DNA of 25,476 nt from Methanosarcinales archaeon (GCA_025464345.1 JAODGP010000003.1:1-25476), one strand, 5' to 3'; shown: positions 8,037-15,916, numbered from the stretch's first letter. Notes: generated by a model not told the origin, from the letters alone. Program-made: numbers and translations.

Positions 8037-8402
8037 TCACTCATATAACTCCTCCTTCACTACCGCAGCACTCCCTTTTATCTCATCTATCAAAAACTCG
8101 CATGCGCGAAAAGCATCTTTTCGGTGTCTTGCACCGACAATGATAGCCACGATATTCTCGCCGGTTCGTAGCAATCCCTTGCGATGTACGATCTCCACAG
8201 CCTCGATCTCAAACCTCCGTGTGGCTTCTTGCTTCAATCGTGCCAGCTCCTCCTCGAACTTATCAGCCTCTGCTTCTATCTTCATTCCAGTCACACCGCC
8301 TCCGCTCCGTACCATGCCCTGGAATATGACAATAGCACCCATATCGGGCTTCTTCACCCTCGTTACAAGCGCATCAATCGAGAAATCCGCTTCTGTAATC
8401 AT
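8037..8402 (-). CDS. moaE: Molybdopterin synthase catalytic subunit MoaE
   Basis: The product is 121 residues. MoaE is the large subunit of molybdopterin synthase, which inserts two sulfurs from MoaD thiocarboxylate into precursor Z. Visible family features are GAIVIFQGMVR (residues 22-32), EAVEIVHRKGLLRTGE (67-82, with H73-R74), GARHRKDAFRACEFLIDEIK (90-109) and the C-terminal VVKEE. Lysines K109 and K116 keep the seven-residue spacing of the two active-site lysines of bacterial MoaE. The end is less conserved than usual (AAVV in place of PIW). No moaD is adjacent. It is divergent from the DUF106 gene and lies in a minus-strand block with mobB and wtpA. Confidence 0.88.
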   Translation of the reverse strand: MITEADFSIDALVTRVKKPDMGAIVIFQGMVRSGGGVTGMKIEAEADKFEEELARLKQEATRRFEIEAVEIVHRKGLLRTGENIVAIIVGARHRKDAFRACEFLIDEIKGSAAVVKEELYE

Positions 8403-8458
8403 TTTATATGATCACCTGTAAGAGAAAGAACAAATATCTAAAAATAAACCAATTGTTT

Positions 8459-9100
8459 ATGCAGATGAAGACCAAAACAACGAATAAGAAGGAGATGGTG
8501 AAGAGTCTCATAGATGGCGCGATTATGGGCCTGGGACTGTTCGTCATGTTTGGCTCGTTCATGTATCGTAAAGACATAAGCTCGGTTATGAATAACGTTC
8601 TTGGTCCGTTCTCCTATTTCGTCGGTAATTTCCTGTTTACCGTACTTATCCTTGCGGTTCTTACCGGGCTCTATACCTCAACGATACAGAAATACACCAC
8701 GAACTGGGAACTCATGGAGAAGTCGAAGGAGTTTCAGAAACGGTTGAGAGAGCTACAGAAGGAATATTTGGAAGCGAAACGGGAGAACAACAAGCACAGA
8801 CTCAAGCGAATAGAGAAGAAGCGGGCTGAAATAATGAGCAGACAGGCGCAATTCTCCGGCGAACTTATGCGGCAGCAATTGAAACCCATGGTTTATATCA
8901 TGATCATCACGCTCCCGATATTCTTCTGGATGTGGGATTATGCACCTTCGGAAATATCACTCTTCCCGCTCATCGGTGCTAAAGACCTTACGCACTCCTT
9001 CGTATTCAGAATCCCGTACTGGTTGCTGTGGTACATGGTCTGTTCATTCCCGTTGACGGTCGTGATAAGGCGATTGCTGGGTATAAGGAGTGCGATGTGA
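8459..9100 (+). CDS. DUF106 membrane protein (archaeal YidC/Oxa1/EMC3-like insertase)
   Basis: The product is 213 residues from the ATG at 8459 (a second ATG is two codons on). Predicted segments are TM1 at about 16-35, TM2 at about 50-72, a long charged coiled coil facing the cytoplasm (about 80-130, ELMEKSKEFQKRLRELQKEY and on), TM3 at about 137-155 and TM4 at about 188-208. This is the DUF106 pattern; the family belongs to the Oxa1 superfamily with EMC3, TMCO1 and YidC, and helps insert membrane proteins. A start at 8408 would add 17 residues, including a lysine-rich stretch that matches AT-rich promoter-like DNA, so I reject it. It overlaps the next gene by four bases (GTGA). Usually this gene neighbours secY/adk/cmk; here it sits beside an enoyl-CoA hydratase. 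Confidence 0.87.
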   Translation: MQMKTKTTNKKEMVKSLIDGAIMGLGLFVMFGSFMYRKDISSVMNNVLGPFSYFVGNFLFTVLILAVLTGLYTSTIQKYTTNWELMEKSKEFQKRLRELQKEYLEAKRENNKHRLKRIEKKRAEIMSRQAQFSGELMRQQLKPMVYIMIITLPIFFWMWDYAPSEISLFPLIGAKDLTHSFVFRIPYWLLWYMVCSFPLTVVIRRLLGIRSAM

Positions 9101-9885
9101 TTGAGATGGGTAAAGAAGTATTATATAAGAGGCGGGATGATGTGGCGACCATAACATTGAACCGCGAGGATGCGCTCAATGCATTGAATACACCCCTATT
9201 GCGGCAATTAAGAGCCCTGCTGGCGGATGTTGAAGCTGATGAGTCGGTACGAGCGATAGTAATAACCGGTGCAGGCGACCGTGCGTTCTGTGCAGGTGCC
9301 GATGTGCATGAGCTAAAGGATATGAGCCCTATCAGGGCACGTGACTGGTCACTCTGGGTACAGAGTGTCATAAGTTACCTGGAACAGCTCAGCAAGCCGG
9401 TGATAGCGCGAATAAATGGGTACTGTCTCGGTGGTGGTCTCGAGCTCGCAATGGCTTGTGACTTCCGAATAGCCTCTGATAGCTCAGTATTCGGGCTGCC
9501 GGAGGTCAATCTTGGCATCATCCCCGGTGGTGGCGGTACACAGCGGCTCGCACGGTTGGTAGGCAGGACGAAAGCGATGGAGATGCTCATGACCGGCGAG
9601 CCGATAGATGCAAAAGAGGCACTCATGTTGCGACTCGTGAATCAGGTGGTACCAGTAGCAGAACTTGATGCCGCTGTTGATACCGTGCTCAACAAGCTAC
9701 GCGCGAAGAGCAGACTTGCTCTGAGGACATTAAAGCTTGCGGTGAATAACGGGCTGGAGATGGATCTGGAACGGGCATTGCGCTATGAAGCTGAATGTTT
9801 CGGCTCCGCTATCTCAACTCACGATGCGAAAGAGGGTTTGCAGGCGTTTATAGATAAGCGAAAGCCGGTATTTAAGGGCACATGA
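9097..9885 (+). CDS. Enoyl-CoA hydratase/isomerase (crotonase family)
   Basis: The product is 262 residues from a GTG start at 9097. I choose this GTG because AAGGAG lies six bases before it (9085-9090) and it overlaps the DUF106 stop as GTGA; the ATG at 9106 is the alternative. Crotonase features: NREDALNALN, the oxyanion-hole segment GDRAFCAGADVHEL, the second oxyanion glycine in GYCLGGGLELAMACDFRIAS, and the catalytic Glu region LPEVNLGIIPGGGGTQRL followed by AMEMLMTGEPIDA. Both acidic positions of classical hydratases appear present, so 2-enoyl-CoA hydration is plausible, but the family also includes isomerases, dehydratases and hydrolases. No other beta-oxidation gene is in the window. 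The stop overlaps the PIN gene by ATGA. Confidence 0.93.
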   Translation: MIEMGKEVLYKRRDDVATITLNREDALNALNTPLLRQLRALLADVEADESVRAIVITGAGDRAFCAGADVHELKDMSPIRARDWSLWVQSVISYLEQLSKPVIARINGYCLGGGLELAMACDFRIASDSSVFGLPEVNLGIIPGGGGTQRLARLVGRTKAMEMLMTGEPIDAKEALMLRLVNQVVPVAELDAAVDTVLNKLRAKSRLALRTLKLAVNNGLEMDLERALRYEAECFGSAISTHDAKEGLQAFIDKRKPVFKGT

Positions 9886-10274
9886 GGAGTGTGGTGGTGG
9901 ATACGAACGCATTACTCGTTCCAGGCACTTTTGGCGTTGATATCTTCGATGAACTCCAGCGTATGGGCTATATCGAGATAATCATACCCGAATCGGTATT
10001 AATGGAGCTCGATGCTCTGAGACGTAGAAGAGGCAAGACGAAGCGAGCAGCTGAACTTGGCTATCGCATCCTGAGCGAGTACATGAGTAAGCGTAAAGTA
10101 CTTATAGAACGAGATACCGCTGGTGGCGATACTGATAGCCGTATAATAAATATAGCGAAGCGGCGAGATGCCGCAGTTCTCACGAACGATTCGAGACTCA
10201 GGCGTAAGTTACAGCATGAGGGGATAGTAACGGTCTACCTCAGGGCTAAGAACCGACTGGAAGCTGATTACTAA
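9882..10274 (+). CDS. PIN-domain RNase, VapC9/FCF1-like (COG1412)
   Basis: The product is 130 residues and is a single PIN domain. The acidic metal-binding set is D7 (VVVDTNALL), E42 (LMELD), D83/D85 (GGDTDSRI) and D103 (LTNDSRLRRKL). The pattern and size match the archaeal group related to eukaryotic Fcf1/Utp24, thought to act in rRNA processing, rather than a typical VapC toxin; no antitoxin gene is adjacent. Its ATG overlaps the enoyl-CoA hydratase stop codon (ATGA), so it is the third gene of a coupled operon. The end converges with the next gene and overlaps it by four bases. Confidence 0.88.
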   Translation: MRSVVVDTNALLVPGTFGVDIFDELQRMGYIEIIIPESVLMELDALRRRRGKTKRAAELGYRILSEYMSKRKVLIERDTAGGDTDSRIINIAKRRDAAVLTNDSRLRRKLQHEGIVTVYLRAKNRLEADY

Positions 10275-10924
10275 ATTACTATCTCTTCACCAGCCGCACA
10301 CTTCACCGCCGCCTCGGGGTATCGTTCCATTATCCTCGTTTTGTGAACAGTACAGTGGCACGGTATGATCTTCTTCAAGCCATTCAGCAGTTCCAGCCTG
10401 TCGAAGCCGTGGAAACCACCCATCACACCGCCTATATCACCAAATATACGCGCTGCATCCATGATGACATCCAGTCCCGGATGTGCACAGCCTGTCAGTA
10501 CCATCTCGCCAATTTGCGTATCGAGAACCAGTGACTGTTCCTTTATGCCCGCACCAAGCTCTCCGGTCGTATGAACACCCGGTATCATATCCGCCGGTCC
10601 TGATACCTCCTTTAACTCTGCCACCCTGCGCTTGAGCTTCTTCCGGGTCGCCACAGTGAAGGATGCAGGGACGTACACCACCACTTCAGGATGCAATACC
10701 GCATTTAAACCGCCGATATGGTCCCAGTGCTCATGTGAAAGAGCGATTACCTCTATCTCTTCTCGCGTTATACCCAGTTTCTCCATGTTTCGTGCCAGTA
10801 TCGAATCGGATGCGCCGGTATCAAACAGCAGTTTCCTGCCTCCTTCCTCTATCAGGCATGAAAAACCCCAGTCAGACTCTAAATCACCCCTTGCCTCGTT
10901 ATCATACAGAACTTTCAACCTCAT
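10271..10924 (-). CDS. Metallo-beta-lactamase-fold hydrolase, COG1237 (methanopterin-pathway synthase candidate)
   Basis: The product is 217 residues. It has the MBL fold: LLFDTGASD (33-41), the metal motif SHEHWDHIGG (63-72), LTGCAHPGL with a third His, GGFHGF, and a final PCHCT motif. This combination is COG1237. A member from Methanocaldococcus (MJ0301) was characterised as the enzyme joining dihydropterin to beta-ribofuranosylaminobenzene phosphate in methanopterin synthesis. Because other COG1237 proteins are uncharacterised, the substrate here is inferred. Such a role would suit a C1-metabolising archaeon. It is 35 bp downstream of moxR on the same strand and overlaps the convergent PIN gene by four bases. 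Confidence 0.82.
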   Translation of the reverse strand: MRLKVLYDNEARGDLESDWGFSCLIEEGGRKLLFDTGASDSILARNMEKLGITREEIEVIALSHEHWDHIGGLNAVLHPEVVVYVPASFTVATRKKLKRRVAELKEVSGPADMIPGVHTTGELGAGIKEQSLVLDTQIGEMVLTGCAHPGLDVIMDAARIFGDIGGVMGGFHGFDRLELLNGLKKIIPCHCTVHKTRIMERYPEAAVKCAAGEEIVI

Positions 10925-10959
10925 CTCTCTTACATAACATTAATCATACTGATAAAAGT

Positions 10960-11946
10960 TCATGGTGCCTTCACTATTGCGAGTATCTCATCGATGACGT
11001 CATCGGTGGATATGCCCTCCGCCTCTGCTTCGTAGTTCAGTATTACCCGATGCCGGAGTACGTCATGCGCTACCGCTTTAATATCCTCGGGTATGACATA
11101 CCCACGACCGCTAAGCAGTGCATGCGCCTTGGCAGTGAGGATGAGCCATATAGAAGCCCTTGGTGATGCACCGTAATCTATCATACCCTCAGTGTCAAGT
11201 CCGTAATCCGCTGGCTTACGTGTGGCATCCACGATCCTCGTGACATAATCCTCTATCGTTTCATCCGCATATACACGCTGGTTGAATCGCTGAATCTCGA
11301 TTATCTCCGCGGTTGTCAGGACTTCTCGTGTCTCAATCACGATACCGCGCGTGTTACGCTCGATTATTATCTTCTCCTCCTCTATGCTCGGATAGTTAAT
11401 CAATAGCTTGAATGTGAACCGGTCAATCTGAGCTTCAGGCAGTTTATAAGTGCCCTCGGTCTCTATGGGGTTCTGAGTAGCCATAACGAGGAAGGGTGTG
11501 TCAAGGGGGAAAGTTTCACCCTGAATGCTCACCTGCCGCTCCTGCATCGCTTCCAGCAATGCCGATTGCACCTTCGGCGGTGCACGGTTTATCTCATCTG
11601 CGAGTATGAAATTATGGAATATGGGTCCCTTCTGAGTGGTGAAGCTCCCGGTTCTGTGGTCGTATATCTTCGTGCCGGTGATATCTGCGGGTAGCAGGTC
11701 TGGCGTGAACTGTATCCTGCAGAAGCTCGCTGCGAGCGCATCTGCTAAAGTCTTTATCATCAATGTCTTTGCCAGACCGGGTACGCCCTCGAGCAGTACA
11801 TGACCGTCGGCAATGAGGCAGATGATTAACTTCTTCATTATCTCTTCCTGACCAACGATGACACGTTTCAACTCAGCCAGTAGCTGGTCCATCTTATCCG
11901 CATACCTGAGTGCAAGGGAATTTAACTGCGCTATATCCTGCTCCAT
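10960..11946 (-). CDS. MoxR-family AAA+ ATPase
   Basis: The product is 328 residues. Walker A is GVPGLAKT (54-61), Walker B is ILADEIN (114-120), and the MoxR hallmarks IYDHRTGSFTTQKGPIFHNF, NRAPPKVQSALLEAMQE and MATQNPIETEGTYKLPEAQ follow. The C-terminal lid contains SPRASIWL (about 270). MoxR ATPases act as chaperones that usually work with VWA-domain proteins to mature enzyme complexes, often metal-containing ones. No VWA or DUF58 partner is adjacent, which is unusual. The gene is divergent from porA across 59 bp, and a role in maturing a nearby Fe-S enzyme is only a guess. Confidence 0.93.
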   Translation of the reverse strand: MEQDIAQLNSLALRYADKMDQLLAELKRVIVGQEEIMKKLIICLIADGHVLLEGVPGLAKTLMIKTLADALAASFCRIQFTPDLLPADITGTKIYDHRTGSFTTQKGPIFHNFILADEINRAPPKVQSALLEAMQERQVSIQGETFPLDTPFLVMATQNPIETEGTYKLPEAQIDRFTFKLLINYPSIEEEKIIIERNTRGIVIETREVLTTAEIIEIQRFNQRVYADETIEDYVTRIVDATRKPADYGLDTEGMIDYGASPRASIWLILTAKAHALLSGRGYVIPEDIKAVAHDVLRHRVILNYEAEAEGISTDDVIDEILAIVKAP

Positions 11947-11970
11947 CTCTCCATTAATACAAAATTATCG

Positions 11971-11985
11971 AAAGTTATTTTTTAT
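11971..11985 (+). promoter_or_regulatory. Putative TATA box for porAB
   Basis: The stretch AAAGTTATTTTTTAT lies about 25-30 bp before the first ATG of porA at 12006, with no Shine-Dalgarno sequence between, so a leaderless transcript is likely. It is in the 59-bp divergent gap shared with moxR. Confidence 0.35.
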
Positions 11986-12005
11986 CAGGCACGATCTTTA
12001 ATTTG

Positions 12006-13184
12006 ATGAAGATGGGCAGGATAGTGGGACTGGAAGGTTCTTTCGCAATTGCTGAAGCGGTTCGAATGGTGAACGTGGATGTTATAGCTGCATATCCTAT
12101 TACGCCGCAGACGCATATCGTTGAGCGATTGGCTGAGATGATTGCGGATGGCGAGCTGGATGCGGAGTTCATATGCGTGGAGAGTGAGCATTCGGCGATG
12201 AGCGCGTGCGTTGGCGCTTCTGCTGCGGGTGCACGTGTATTTACATGCTCTGCGGGTCAGGGTCTGGAATTGATGCATGAGGTGCTCTATATCCCCTCTT
12301 CGATGCGATTGCCTGTTGTTGCGGTTGCGGCGAACAGAGCGCTGTCGGCTCCCCTTTCTGTATGGTGTGACCATTCGGATGCGATGTCATTACGTGATAT
12401 TGGCTGGATACAAATGTTTGCGGAGAACAACCAGCAGGCGTTTGACCTGACTGTTTGCGCTTATCGCATGGCAGAAGAGGTTTTATTCCCCGCAATGGTT
12501 CATATTGATGGGTTCTTCCTGTCGCATGTGATAGAGGACATGGAATTGCCGGCGGAAGAGGATGTGAGGGATTTCATACCCGATTATGAGCATCCTTTTG
12601 TCTTGGATCCCGATAAGCCTGTGAGTATGGGCTGTTATGCACCACCTTTTATATATCCAGAGACGAAGAAGGCGCAGGAAGTGGATTTTGAAGCGACGAA
12701 GCAGAAGATATTGAAGACCTGGGAAGAGTTTGGGCGTACATTCGGGCGTCATTACTCGCCGGTGGAACTGTACAGGATGGAAGATGCACGAATTGCGCTA
12801 CTGGTCATGGGCAGCCTCAGTGAGACTGCCATGCTGGCGGTTGATGAGATGCGGGATGCGGGAGAAGCGGTGGGGCTCATAAGGTTGCGGCTCTGGCGTC
12901 CTTTTCCGTTTGCTGAGTTGAGAGCTGCGGTAAAGGATATTGAACTGCTTGTTGTACTGGACAGGGCGATATCGTTCGGTATGGGTGGTCCTGTCTGCTC
13001 AGAGGTGCGGTCTGCACTTTATAATCTTGTGGAGAGACCGCCGGTCATTGGCTTCATCGGTGGGCTCGGCGGCAGGGACATCTCTGTTGCTGAATTCAGG
13101 TACATGATAAAACGTGCGCGGGAACGTGTAAATGCGGGTGAGGAGAGAGAGGATAAGCCTGAGCTGATCGGGATAAGGGAGTAA
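12006..13184 (+). CDS. porA: Pyruvate (2-oxoacid):ferredoxin oxidoreductase, alpha subunit
   Basis: The product is 392 residues from the ATG at 12006 (ATG at 12012 is equally possible; a TTG at 12003 is unlikely). It is the PorA subunit: the N-terminal pyrimidine-binding TPP domain with AAYPITPQTHIVERL, FICVESEHSAMSACVGA, CSAGQGLELMHEVLYI and SAPLSVWCDHSDAMSLRD, then the transketolase C-like domain (ARIALLVMGSLSETAMLAVD, GLIRLRLWRPFPFAEL). With PorB, PorG and PorD the enzyme interconverts pyruvate plus CoA with acetyl-CoA, CO2 and reduced ferredoxin. The IWC-D-DAMS segment resembles PorA more than other 2-oxoacid oxidoreductases. PorG and PorD are not adjacent. porB follows five bases after the stop. 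Confidence 0.92.
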   Translation: MKMGRIVGLEGSFAIAEAVRMVNVDVIAAYPITPQTHIVERLAEMIADGELDAEFICVESEHSAMSACVGASAAGARVFTCSAGQGLELMHEVLYIPSSMRLPVVAVAANRALSAPLSVWCDHSDAMSLRDIGWIQMFAENNQQAFDLTVCAYRMAEEVLFPAMVHIDGFFLSHVIEDMELPAEEDVRDFIPDYEHPFVLDPDKPVSMGCYAPPFIYPETKKAQEVDFEATKQKILKTWEEFGRTFGRHYSPVELYRMEDARIALLVMGSLSETAMLAVDEMRDAGEAVGLIRLRLWRPFPFAELRAAVKDIELLVVLDRAISFGMGGPVCSEVRSALYNLVERPPVIGFIGGLGGRDISVAEFRYMIKRARERVNAGEEREDKPELIGIRE

Positions 13185-13189
13185 TAGAG

Positions 13190-14119
13190 ATGATAGAGGA
13201 GAATTTGCTTATACCGCGAGAGGTAACCACCGAAGAGAATTTCGCTCCAGGGCATCGTGCATGTATAGGCTGTGGAGAGGCTCTTGCTGTCCGACTGGTA
13301 TGTAAAGCACTGGGTAAGAATGTCATCATCGTTACAGCAACGGGCTGTATAGAGATCATCTCTTCGCTGTTACCGCAAACTTCGTGGCGCGTACCATGGA
13401 TTCACACGCTGTTTGAGAATGTTGCAGCGGTAGTGTCGGGTATAGAATCTGCATATAAAGCGCGTATAAGAAAGGGTAAAATCCCTCAGAGGGATATAAA
13501 ATTTGTAGGATTCGCCGGTGATGGTGGCACCTCAGATATAGGAATACAGGCATTATCCGGTGCAATGGAGCGCGGGCACGATTTCCTCTATGTATGCTTC
13601 GATAATGAAGCGTACATGAATACAGGCATACAGAGGTCTTCTTCTACACCCTATGGCGCATGGACGACCACCGCGCCTGTGGGTGAGAAGCGCCCGGTGG
13701 GGCAGATGACGTGGAAGAAGAACATGCCTGAGATCGCGGTTGCGCACCGTATCCCGTACGTTGCGACGGCATGCCCATCTTATCCGTTTGATTTGATGGA
13801 TAAGGTGCGCAGGGGGCTCGATATGGCAGGACCCGCGTATATCCATGTGTTCTCGCCCTGCCCTACCGGCTGGCGGTGTCGCCCGGATATGACGGTCGAA
13901 CTGGGTCGTCTGGCGGTAGAGACCGGTGTATTCCCGCTTTATGAGGTGGTCAATGGGGAATACCATTTGAGCATAGATCTACCGGAGCTTAGACCGGTCA
14001 GGGAATACCTGAAGCACCAGGGCAGGTTCAGGCATCTATCTGATGAGGTGATAGAGGAGATACAGGCGAGGGTGGAAGCGGACTATAAAAGACTGAGGGA
14101 GAAAGCGGGATTGGAATGA
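13190..14119 (+). CDS. porB: Pyruvate (2-oxoacid):ferredoxin oxidoreductase, beta subunit
   Basis: The product is 309 residues. PorB carries the TPP diphosphate-binding site and a 4Fe-4S cluster. Visible are HRACIGCGEALAVRL (cluster Cys pair), VTATGCIEI, WIHTLFENVAAVVSG, the TPP motif GDGGTSDIGIQALSGAMERG followed by YVCFDNEAYMNTGIQRSSS, and the C-terminal VFSPCPTGWRC with further cluster cysteines. GGGAG lies just upstream of the ATG, next to the porA stop, so the two are translated from one mRNA. The next gene downstream is convergent, 30 bp away, so the operon ends here with only two of the usual four subunits. Confidence 0.93.
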   Translation: MIEENLLIPREVTTEENFAPGHRACIGCGEALAVRLVCKALGKNVIIVTATGCIEIISSLLPQTSWRVPWIHTLFENVAAVVSGIESAYKARIRKGKIPQRDIKFVGFAGDGGTSDIGIQALSGAMERGHDFLYVCFDNEAYMNTGIQRSSSTPYGAWTTTAPVGEKRPVGQMTWKKNMPEIAVAHRIPYVATACPSYPFDLMDKVRRGLDMAGPAYIHVFSPCPTGWRCRPDMTVELGRLAVETGVFPLYEVVNGEYHLSIDLPELRPVREYLKHQGRFRHLSDEVIEEIQARVEADYKRLREKAGLE

Positions 14120-14149
14120 TAACGGCATGGCTGGCAGGTAGGGACCGGA

Positions 14150-14938
14150 TTATATACGACCGAGATCGAATTTCATGCCGTCATGTGCCGCTATTACCTC
14201 CACACCCGTGGCTTTGCTCATCTGCTGTGCTATCTCCCAGGGCTTATTCCTCAGCATTGTCATACCGAAATGAGTGAGAATCACCACCTTCGGACGTCTG
14301 ATCTCTATTATCCGCTTCGCATCATCCACACAGAGATGCTCCACTCCCTCCCTTCGCTTATACATCGCCACGTTCATCACGATTAATTCACCATCGTAAT
14401 AATCTTCCAGACCCTGGAAATATAACGTATCTGAGATATAAGAGACCCTGGTCCTATCTTCGCCACGCACTTTTATGTTCAATCCATAGGTTTCAACGCC
14501 GTGTAGATGCCTCTTCGGTGTGTTCAGTTCCAGATTGCCGATGGTGTAGACCCCGCCTTCGCTCATCACTTCTACACGTTCCAGAAGGTTTTTGTAATAG
14601 TCCAGCACGACCGCATCGCCGCTGTTTGCTATCGCATCTCTGGGGCAGAGCAGCACACCTCTTGGCTTGAAACCGCCTTCGGTCATCGCTTCTATCATCA
14701 CGTTCACGTCATTTGAATGGTCCAGATGCTTATGACTGAGTACGATGGCGTGCAACTTAGCGGGGTTGAGTCTCGGTTTTGCTGTTGCGAACCGGACGAG
14801 GGTACCGGGACCGGGGTCTATGAGTATGTTCGTACCCTTCAAACTGAGGACAATACCAGCAGAAGATCTGGACTGGGTTATCATAACGAATCTCGCACCT
14901 GCGGTACCGAGGAATCTTATCTCATCTTTGGACTGCAT
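14150..14938 (-). CDS. Metallo-beta-lactamase protein, RNase Z/ELAC-like
   Basis: The product is 262 residues. It starts with IRFLGTAGARFV, similar to the FLGTxG start of RNase Z, and has ILIDPGPG (39-46), the metal motif SHKHLDHSND (68-77), SYISDTLYF with the central Asp, a LILTHFGM-like C-terminal His (VVILTHFGM) and a final AAHDGM. The RNase Z exosite is not obvious, so tRNA 3' processing cannot be claimed; it could be one of the several uncharacterised archaeal MBL hydrolases. It is 16 bp downstream of the four-cluster ferredoxin and convergent with porB. Confidence 0.8.
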   Translation of the reverse strand: MQSKDEIRFLGTAGARFVMITQSRSSAGIVLSLKGTNILIDPGPGTLVRFATAKPRLNPAKLHAIVLSHKHLDHSNDVNVMIEAMTEGGFKPRGVLLCPRDAIANSGDAVVLDYYKNLLERVEVMSEGGVYTIGNLELNTPKRHLHGVETYGLNIKVRGEDRTRVSYISDTLYFQGLEDYYDGELIVMNVAMYKRREGVEHLCVDDAKRIIEIRRPKVVILTHFGMTMLRNKPWEIAQQMSKATGVEVIAAHDGMKFDLGRI

Positions 14939-14954
14939 CTCCTTTTACCCGCGA

Positions 14955-15380
14955 CTAACTGCACGGTTGCCAATCCAGATTTGCGTCTAACAGACTGATA
15001 GCATTGTGCACGCAGTATTTAACGCATTCACCACAGTACTTGCAGACTATTGGTTTATTCCTGTTTTTGTCCCATGATATGGCGCCGAGGATGCACGATT
15101 GAACGCAGAAGCCACAGCCGATGCACTTGCTCTCTTCCAGTATCACACCGCCACCTCTCCGTACGTTCAGCGCATTCGCCGGGCAGACCTTAGCACATGG
15201 CGGATCCTCACATGCACGACAGACGATGATAACAAAGCCACGCTCTATCCCCCCTGCCGATCGCACACGTATAGCGGAATCCACAAGACTACCCTTACCC
15301 ATGCGCCTTGAACAGGCGAACATGCATTCCATGCAACCTATACATTTATTCACATCAACAGGTACAAGCCTCTTCGTCAT
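14955..15380 (-). CDS. Four-cluster [4Fe-4S] ferredoxin (HycB/PsrB-type electron-transfer subunit)
   Basis: The product is 141 residues from the ATG at 15380. Sixteen cysteines form four 4Fe-4S sets: C13/16/19/23, C54/57/62/66 (CRACEDPPCAKVCP), C86/89/92/96 and C113/116/119/123. This is the arrangement of the iron-sulfur subunits of the DMSO-reductase/HycB group, often paired with W/Mo enzymes such as aldehyde oxidoreductases or formate dehydrogenases. An ATG seven codons upstream (15401) lies inside the TATA-like element TTTTATACAA, so the start at 15380, preceded by AGGAAC, is preferred. No catalytic partner gene is adjacent. It is not a PorD, which has only two clusters and would normally sit on the porAB strand. 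Confidence 0.88.
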   Translation of the reverse strand: MTKRLVPVDVNKCIGCMECMFACSRRMGKGSLVDSAIRVRSAGGIERGFVIIVCRACEDPPCAKVCPANALNVRRGGGVILEESKCIGCGFCVQSCILGAISWDKNRNKPIVCKYCGECVKYCVHNAISLLDANLDWQPCS

Positions 15381-15400
15381 CGTTCCTATAATAAAAACCA

Positions 15401-15414
15401 TTGTATAAAAGTTT
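15401..15414 (-). promoter_or_regulatory. Putative TATA box for the four-cluster ferredoxin
   Basis: On the minus strand it reads AAACTTTTATACAA, centred about 27 bp before the ATG at 15380. The spacing predicts a transcript starting at or beside that ATG and argues against the longer start at 15401. Confidence 0.5.
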
Positions 15415-15454
15415 AATCTTTGCTCCCAACCACGCCCTGTTGGTATACAATCAC

Positions 15455-15648
15455 TTAAGAAATACTATTTAAAACTTTCGGTACTGTCACCTCCTTTCCG
15501 AACTCAATTTCTGTTACGCATTCCCGCCCCGGTATCAGCATAAACGCCCAGACAAAAGCCTTGAAATATGAGTAGCCTGGTGAGTAAATGCCGCTCTAAA
15601 AGCCTCAAAATAGCCCACGAGCAACGCAGGAATGAATTTGTTTGCCAT
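15455..15648 (-). pseudogene. Frameshifted N-terminal remnant of a transposase-like gene
   Basis: A strong Shine-Dalgarno (GGAGGTGAT, 15653-15661) precedes the ATG at 15648, and an AT-rich TATA-like stretch lies before that. The first frame reads MANKFIPALLVGYFEAFRAA then meets a stop. A one-base shift near the segment FTH/PGYSYFKAF restores a continuous frame: YFKAFVWAFMLIPGRECVTE, ending at a TAA at 15455. The joined product resembles the N-terminus of DDE transposases common in methanogen and ANME genomes (FIPALL...AF...FVWAFML..GR.CVT). The match is from memory and short. Both the frameshift and the early end say it is not functional. Confidence 0.4.
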
Positions 15649-15802
15649 ATACATCACCTCCTATTGTCCAATATGGTTTTATTATATGACTGATTGGTTT
15701 GATGAATGGAAAAATACAGGAATATTCACAGCTTTATGCCTGATTACCTCATGCGTGACTAAAAGATGCGCTTAATCTGGCTTCCTAACTTTATAACGCT
15801 AA

Positions 15803-15916
15803 TATGTAGAGAATGCGAATCACATGCTCGCTTTGCGTTGTGCAAAGTATAATGGAACCTTCCAGAAGGTATTCAAAAAGTATGCACAGGAATTTCTGCA
15901 AAATAAGGGCATATAA
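15803..15916 (+). pseudogene. Possible C-terminal transposase fragment
   Basis: A short open frame ending in TAA at 15914-15916 encodes ENANHMLALRCAKYNGTFQK followed by VFKKYAQEFLQNKGI; the only ATG is internal, at 15824. The ALRCAKYNGTF-VF pattern looks like the extreme C-terminus of a transposase, but the piece is only about 37 codons long and the resemblance is weak. It is on the opposite strand to the remnant at 15455-15648, so they are not simply two ends of one element. The rest of 15381-15974 shows no gene I can support. Confidence 0.25.

Noticed and set aside
9006..9626. Minus-strand frames opposite the enoyl-CoA hydratase
   Set aside because: They mirror the hydratase codons and have no start signal or recognisable domain.
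9882..10274. Calling the PIN protein a toxin of a toxin-antitoxin pair
   Set aside because: No antitoxin-like gene is adjacent and the sequence fits the VapC9/FCF1 group linked to rRNA processing.
12002..12055. A possible C/D box small RNA (TGATGA followed by CTGA) at the start of porA
   Set aside because: The boxes lie inside the porA coding start, internal C' and D' boxes are not clear, and such short motifs are expected by chance.
14955..15380. Assigning the ferredoxin as PorD of the nearby porAB
   Set aside because: PorD has two clusters and normally sits in the por operon; this protein has four clusters and is on the opposite strand.
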